From NCBI GenBank assembly GCA_030613785.1, contig JAUWLF010000002.1, positions 49,553-113,552 of the forward strand: a stretch of 64,000 bases of DNA, read 5' to 3'. The notes below the pieces were generated by a model, which ran no database searches, was not told the origin of the DNA, and was given only the letters and a program-made list of their open reading frames with translations. This DNA is from Chloroflexota bacterium (GTDB taxonomy: Bacteria; Chloroflexota; Anaerolineae; UBA7937; B3-Chlor). The position numbers and the translations under genes are program-made. Of this stretch, positions 59,658-64,000 are shown in pieces (the first letter of the stretch is position 1; every line of letters begins with the position of its first letter).

Positions 59658-61208
59658 ATGCCATCTAGGTTGTCGAGAATCCTGCTAGCGCTCCTGCTGT
59701 TTGTGGTAAGCTTCGCAGGTTACTACTTCACTCTCGCGCCAACCATCACTTGGGAGAACAACGGGGTTGACAGTGGAGATCTCGTAACCGCCGCCTACAC
59801 TCTGGGCATCGCGCATCCTCCAGGATATCCCCTCTACGTCCTGCTGGGAAAAGCTTTCACACTGCTGTTCGCGGGAGACGTAGCCCACAGAGTCAACCTG
59901 ATGTCGGCGTTCTTCGCCGCTGGTACCGTGAGCCTCATCTATGGAACCGTGCTTCTACTTCGACCCCGGAGCGTTGACACCGCCACCGACGTCGTCATTG
60001 CGGTGGCATCGGCACTCCTACTCGCGTTTTGCCACACTTTCTGGTCCCAGGCCATCATCGCCGAAGTCTATAGCTTGAACGCATTCCTTGTCGCCGCAAT
60101 GATCTACCTCATCACCCGCTTCAGATCCACAGGGGATCGCTGGCTACTGTGGATGCTGTCCTTCACCTTGGGGTTGAGCCTGGGCAACCACTTGTCTGTT
60201 CTCCTGCTCCTACCCGGGATGCTATTCCTCATTCTCAGGCGCGCCAAGCTAAAGCCGGCGACAGCCCTAGGTGTGGCAGGCTTCTTTGCGCTAGGATTGA
60301 GCGTCTATGTCTACCTGCCGTTCCGCGCCCTGCAGAACCCGCCCATCAACTGGGGTGATCCCCACACGTGGTCCCGCTTCTGGTGGACCGTGTCCGGGAG
60401 TATCTATCGTGACTACGCGTTTGCAGTGCCTTTAGTCTATCTACCCGGACGCATCGTTAGCTGGATCAACATGTTGGGCCAGCAGTTCACCTGGTTGGGG
60501 CTGGGCCTTGGTCTCGTGGGGATTTGGGAACTCTGGGAGAATGACCGCGACTACTTTGTTTTCTCCTCAGTGTCTTTCGTCGCCGTCGTGATCTATGCGG
60601 TTACCTACAACACCACCGATTCCTATGTCTATCTGATCCCGTCCTATCTGCTGTTCGCCTTGTGGATGGCACGAGGCGCATCGTACCTCCTCAGCGAGGC
60701 CCTGTTCCCCTGGATAACAGCAAAATGGAGTCTTGCCTCGAGCAGACCCCATCTCGTGTCCCACATCAGTCTGTTCTTGTTGCTCTTGCCGATTTTTCTT
60801 TTCGGCACCAACTATGTGCCTCTAGACTTGAGTGAGGACAGAACAGCATATGACTATGCAGCACAGGTCTTCGCCGACACGCCATCCGAAGCCTTGATCA
60901 TCGCCGACACCGACGCCCACATCTTCTCTCTGTGGTATTTCCGCTACGTTATCGCAAATGAGCCCGAAGCCGCTGTTGTGGCCAAGGGACTCTACCAGTA
61001 TGACTGGTACAGGAATAACCTCAGCCAGCACCACCCACAGATTGCCATACCATCAAACAACGGAAATCCCTATGCCCAGCTGTTCGCCCTGATAGATGGC
61101 AACATCCCTCATCGTCCTGTCTATCTGACGGATTCCGACGACCAGATACTGAGCCGGTACACTCACTCTCAAGTTGGCACTCTCTACAAGCTGGGAACAA
61201 AGGGATAG
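59658..61208 (+). CDS. DUF2723 family membrane protein (GT-C-like)
   Basis: A 516-residue polytopic protein. The DUF2723 opening is clear: LAPTITWENNGVDSGDLVTAAYTLGI, then AHPPGYPLYVLLG, a GD-acidic loop followed by HPPGYPL as in GT-C enzymes. About ten transmembrane segments are followed by a soluble C-terminal part of about 120 residues. Family members are thought to be polyprenyl-phosphate-sugar-dependent O-glycosyltransferases. It overlaps the convergent gene's 3' end by 25 bases. Confidence 0.85.
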   Translation: MPSRLSRILLALLLFVVSFAGYYFTLAPTITWENNGVDSGDLVTAAYTLGIAHPPGYPLYVLLGKAFTLLFAGDVAHRVNLMSAFFAAGTVSLIYGTVLLLRPRSVDTATDVVIAVASALLLAFCHTFWSQAIIAEVYSLNAFLVAAMIYLITRFRSTGDRWLLWMLSFTLGLSLGNHLSVLLLLPGMLFLILRRAKLKPATALGVAGFFALGLSVYVYLPFRALQNPPINWGDPHTWSRFWWTVSGSIYRDYAFAVPLVYLPGRIVSWINMLGQQFTWLGLGLGLVGIWELWENDRDYFVFSSVSFVAVVIYAVTYNTTDSYVYLIPSYLLFALWMARGASYLLSEALFPWITAKWSLASSRPHLVSHISLFLLLLPIFLFGTNYVPLDLSEDRTAYDYAAQVFADTPSEALIIADTDAHIFSLWYFRYVIANEPEAAVVAKGLYQYDWYRNNLSQHHPQIAIPSNNGNPYAQLFALIDGNIPHRPVYLTDSDDQILSRYTHSQVGTLYKLGTKG

Positions 61209-61636
61209 GTCACTCTCCAGCCCTCGCCCTCTGGCTTCAACTCCACCAACAGACGAACGACCTTGCCGGTCCCGTCCAGCCGGTAGTGAAGAGAGACTCG
61301 GAAGTAGTGGTACTCCCCATGTTGAGCGATTCTCTCGATCTCGATGTCCTCCAACTCGATCTCTTCCCCGCCCAGCAGTTCCTCAACTCGACCGGCGAAG
61401 TCTCTCTCAGACAGCTTACGTCCCAGAGCCATCAAGTCCGCGCTGGGAGTCATCTCGTACATGACACCATAATCGCCATCAGCCAACGCTGTGAAATACG
61501 TCTCCAACGCTCTCTCAGCGGTGAACCCATACCGCTGCTGATACCACCTGTACCCCAGGTATGCCCCGACCCCGATGACGAGAATCAGCACCGCTACGCC
61601 TATCGCGGCACCCCATAGGGTGAGACGCTCTCTCAT
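61184..61636 (-). CDS. Small membrane-anchored protein (NTF2/DUF4878-like outer domain)
   Basis: A 150-residue protein with GGAGGAGGGG directly before its ATG. One N-terminal transmembrane helix (GAAIGVAVLILVIGVGAYL) is followed by a soluble domain: ALETYFTALADGDYGVMYEMT, then a beta-rich part ending in VELKPEGEGWRVTYP. That order resembles lumazine/NTF2-like DUF4878 domains, but the identity is tentative. It lies just downstream of gyrA on the same strand. Confidence 0.72.
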   Translation of the reverse strand: MRERLTLWGAAIGVAVLILVIGVGAYLGYRWYQQRYGFTAERALETYFTALADGDYGVMYEMTPSADLMALGRKLSERDFAGRVEELLGGEEIELEDIEIERIAQHGEYHYFRVSLHYRLDGTGKVVRLLVELKPEGEGWRVTYPFVPSL

Positions 61637-61663
61637 GTCCCCTCCTCCATCAGGAAACTTCCT

Positions 61664-64000
61664 TCACTTCCTCTCTTCCCCGTTGATGACCGCCAAAGAG
61701 GCCACGCTGTCCCCCGCCTTCAACCTCATCACCCGCACGCCACGAGTAGCGCGACCCATCCGTGAGATGTTCCCCACCAGTGTGCGCAGCACCATTCCCT
61801 TGGCCGAGATGAGTGTCACCTCATCCTTCAGATCCACCACACGAGCCGCAACAATCCTGCCCAGCTCATCTAGCCTCTTGACGTCCACGGTGAGGACTCC
61901 CTTCCCATACCGACTCTGCACTGGATAGTCCTTCAGAGGAGTGCGTTTCCCAAATCCCTTCTCAGTAACCACCAATAAGTCGGCCTTAGGCGTGGCGACA
62001 TCCATCGCCGCCACCCGATCTCCGTCATCCAGCCTCATGGCCATGACGCCGGCGGCACCCCGTCCCATGGGACGGATGTCCGCCTCGGAAAAACGGATCG
62101 CCTGGCCTCTCTCCGTCACTATCACCACCGTCTGCTTGCCACTTGTCAACTTGACCCAGCATAGCTCATCCCCCTCGTCCAGCGAGATGGCTATCAGCCC
62201 GCTGGGCCGAACAGAGGCAAACTCTTTGAGAGAAGTCCGCTTGATCCTTCCATTTCTGGTAGCCATCACCAAGTATCGCTTCTCTTCAAAATCGGGCACT
62301 GCGATGACACCAGTTACAGACTCCCCGCGCTCAACAGCTATCAGATTGATAAGAGGCAATCCTCTGGCCCGACGGCCAACATCCGGCACCTGGTAGGCCC
62401 GTTCGTGGTAGACCTTGCCCCTATCAGTGAAGAACAATAGGTTATCCAATGTGTTGGCCAACAGCAGGTGTTGCACCAGGTCAGATTCACGAGTGCCTGC
62501 GCCGGTTATCCCTCGTCCACCCCGCCTTTGCCGCGAGTACGTCGTAGCCAACACTCGCTTGATATATCCTCGCTCGGTGAGGCTTATGAGCACATCCTCC
62601 TCGGCAACAAGGTCTTCGTCGGCGAGAATCCCCTCCGCGTCAGGGCTGATAGTGGTTCGGCGTGCGTCGCCGTACTCCTTCTTCAGCGACTTCAAGTCCT
62701 CCTTTATCAAGTAGAGTACCTTGCGCGGGTTAGCCAGCAGATCCTCGAAGTAGGCGATTCTCTTGATGACCTCAGTGTACTCGTCCTCGATACGCTTGCG
62801 CTCCAAGGCCGCCAGACGGCGCAACCGCATCTCCAATATGGCCTGCGCCTGAGCCGTGCTCAGCTTGAACTTGTGCCTCAAGTTGGTCCTCGCCGAATCC
62901 ACTGTGCGGGACCCACGAATCGTAGCTATGACCTCGTCCAGATTGTCGAGGGCCACGCGAAGACCCTCCAAAATGTGGGCCCTGTCTTTCGCCTTGGCCA
63001 AATCGTGGCGCGTACGCCGAATGATGATCTCCTTACGGTGCTCTATGTAGTGCGCCATCATCCTCTTGAGGGTGAGGACACGAGGCTCACCATCCACCAA
63101 GGCCAGCATATTGACGCCAAAAGTGGTCTGCATCTGCGTGTACTTGAAGAGCTGGTTCAGCACCGTCGGCGGCTGCGCAACCCGCTTCAGTTCGATCACA
63201 ACACTCATCCCGTGGCGATCTGACTCATCTCGCAAATCAGAGATACCATCAATCCGCTTCCCCCTCACCAACATGGCTATCCTCTCGATGAGTTTGGACT
63301 TGTTCACCTGATAAGGGAGTTCGGTAACCACAATCCGTTGGCGATTTCCGCGCATCTCTTCGATATGTGCCTTGGCCCGTATCACCACCAGCCCCTTGCC
63401 CGTGGCGTACGCGTTTCGAATCCCCTCATCGCCCAGGATCAGCCCGCCTGTCGGGAAATCAGGGCCCTTGATGAGACGAAGAAGATCATCGGGAGCTACG
63501 TCATCAATCGTGTCGTAGTTATCGATCAGATACGTCAGCCCGTCACATACCTCCATCAAATTGTGTGGAGGGATGTTGGTCGCCATGCCAACGGCAATAC
63601 CCGAAGCACCATTGAGCAGCAGGTTGGGCAACTTGGCAGGCAAAACCGACGGTTCCTGAAGACTGCCATCGAAGTTGTCCACGAAATCCACGGTACCCTT
63701 CTCGATGTCCTCAAGCATCCCCACGGCAATGGCGCCCAGCCGGGCCTCGGTGTAGCGCATGGCCGCGGCGCTGTCACCATCAACGGACCCAAAGTTGCCC
63801 TGGCCATCAATCAAGGGATAGCGCATTGAGAAGTCCTGTGCCATCCGCACCATGGCGTCATACACAGCGGCATCTCCGTGCGGGTGGTATTTTCCAAGCA
63901 CCTCTCCCACGATTCGAGCGCTCTTCTTGTAGGGGGTGTTGGGGCGCAACCCCATGTCATACATGGCATAGAGGATACGTCGGTGAACAGGCTTCAGTCC
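61664..64000 (-). CDS. gyrA: DNA gyrase subunit A (5' end beyond window)
   Basis: The frame is open to the window's end ([13 protein letters not shown] at the edge), so only about 30-40 N-terminal residues are missing. The breakage-reunion domain has [45 protein letters not shown] with the catalytic tyrosine, and IPPHN. The C-terminal pinwheel contains the GyrA box QRRGGRG, which identifies gyrase rather than topoisomerase IV. At the position of E. coli Ser83 this protein has Ala (HGDAAVYD), a natural difference. Confidence 0.95.
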   Translation of the reverse strand, partial: GLKPVHRRILYAMYDMGLRPNTPYKKSARIVGEVLGKYHPHGDAAVYDAMVRMAQDFSMRYPLIDGQGNFGSVDGDSAAAMRYTEARLGAIAVGMLEDIEKGTVDFVDNFDGSLQEPSVLPAKLPNLLLNGASGIAVGMATNIPPHNLMEVCDGLTYLIDNYDTIDDVAPDDLLRLIKGPDFPTGGLILGDEGIRNAYATGKGLVVIRAKAHIEEMRGNRQRIVVTELPYQVNKSKLIERIAMLVRGKRIDGISDLRDESDRHGMSVVIELKRVAQPPTVLNQLFKYTQMQTTFGVNMLALVDGEPRVLTLKRMMAHYIEHRKEIIIRRTRHDLAKAKDRAHILEGLRVALDNLDEVIATIRGSRTVDSARTNLRHKFKLSTAQAQAILEMRLRRLAALERKRIEDEYTEVIKRIAYFEDLLANPRKVLYLIKEDLKSLKKEYGDARRTTISPDAEGILADEDLVAEEDVLISLTERGYIKRVLATTYSRQRRGGRGITGAGTRESDLVQHLLLANTLDNLLFFTDRGKVYHERAYQVPDVGRRARGLPLINLIAVERGESVTGVIAVPDFEEKRYLVMATRNGRIKRTSLKEFASVRPSGLIAISLDEGDELCWVKLTSGKQTVVIVTERGQAIRFSEADIRPMGRGAAGVMAMRLDDGDRVAAMDVATPKADLLVVTEKGFGKRTPLKDYPVQSRYGKGVLTVDVKRLDELGRIVAARVVDLKDEVTLISAKGMVLRTLVGNISRMGRATRGVRVMRLKAGDSVASLAVINGEERK

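Noticed and set aside
61184..61208. 25-base tail-to-tail overlap of the DUF2723 gene and the small anchored protein gene
   Set aside because: Both reading frames look sound and short convergent overlaps are common, so this does not indicate an error or regulatory device.
1..64000. tRNA or rRNA genes
   Set aside because: Reading for T-arm-like GGTTCGA-type sequences with matching acceptor stems gave nothing that folds as a tRNA, and no rRNA-like segment was seen.

Overview
This 64 kb window is a chromosomal segment of a moderately GC-rich bacterium, most likely an uncultured member of the Chloroflexota (Anaerolineae-like). That assignment is an inference from gene content, not a database result. 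The supporting content is a DUF1616 protein ending in a LysM domain, a Cys/His-headed proline-rich membrane-anchored protein, several GT-C-type giant membrane proteins, a split transketolase, frequent TTG/GTG starts, and a gyrA with a clear GyrA box. I saw no rRNA, tRNA, CRISPR array, prophage or intact insertion sequence.

Region 1 (about 1-26,600, all + strand) is a surface-glycan biosynthesis and export locus. It holds GT4 and GT2 glycosyltransferases, multi-spanning GT-C-like proteins, a radical-SAM/SPASM protein, a thymidylate-kinase-like P-loop kinase and an alkaline-phosphatase-superfamily enzyme. It also holds a Wzm/Wzt-type ABC exporter whose two genes are separated by an S23 four-helix-bundle gene, three P-loop sulfotransferases, two DegT-family aminotransferases and a WbqC-like protein. 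The likely product is a modified, probably sulfated and amino-sugar-containing, exported polysaccharide or glycan.

Region 2 (about 25,000-31,750) is a mosaic of toxin-antitoxin modules set between degraded pieces of three glycan-locus genes: the start of a Wzt ATPase, the tail of a GT4 glycosyltransferase, and the two ends of an S23 gene. Two complete modules are visible (a DUF6516-like pair and UPF0175/DUF3368). In the others the antitoxin-like gene is intact while the partner is truncated or absent. A roughly 190 bp chimeric sequence flanks the UPF0175/DUF3368 module as direct repeats. This is the most unusual structure in the window.

Region 3 (about 30,000-43,600) carries envelope and lipid genes: DUF1616-LysM, a geranylgeranyl-reductase-like flavoprotein, a CPBP protease, the Cys/His-headed protein, a tiny membrane protein behind a duplicated promoter, a secreted glycosidase-like protein, a fused ABC exporter, half of an MFS transporter, a GT-C protein, a DUF1028 protein, a DedA-like protein and an AglD/UPF0104-type protein.

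Region 4 (about 43,600-56,300) is central carbon and lipid metabolism. On + lie split transketolase, a GlcF/HdrD-like iron-sulfur protein and glycerate 2-kinase. On - lies a run plsX, fabF, hotdog thioesterase, a three-domain SHMT-GcvT-GcvT fusion, and a LarA-family protein. Together the C1/C3 genes suggest serine, glycine and glycerate interconversion.

Region 5 (about 56,300-64,000) contains rpsU, a zinc-ribbon cold-shock protein, a TraR/DksA-type zinc-finger protein, a DUF4870 protein, a DUF2723 membrane protein, a small anchored protein and the 5'-truncated (by the window edge) gyrA. Many operons are preceded by recognisable sigma-70 promoters with a 17 bp spacer, which helped to fix several gene starts.
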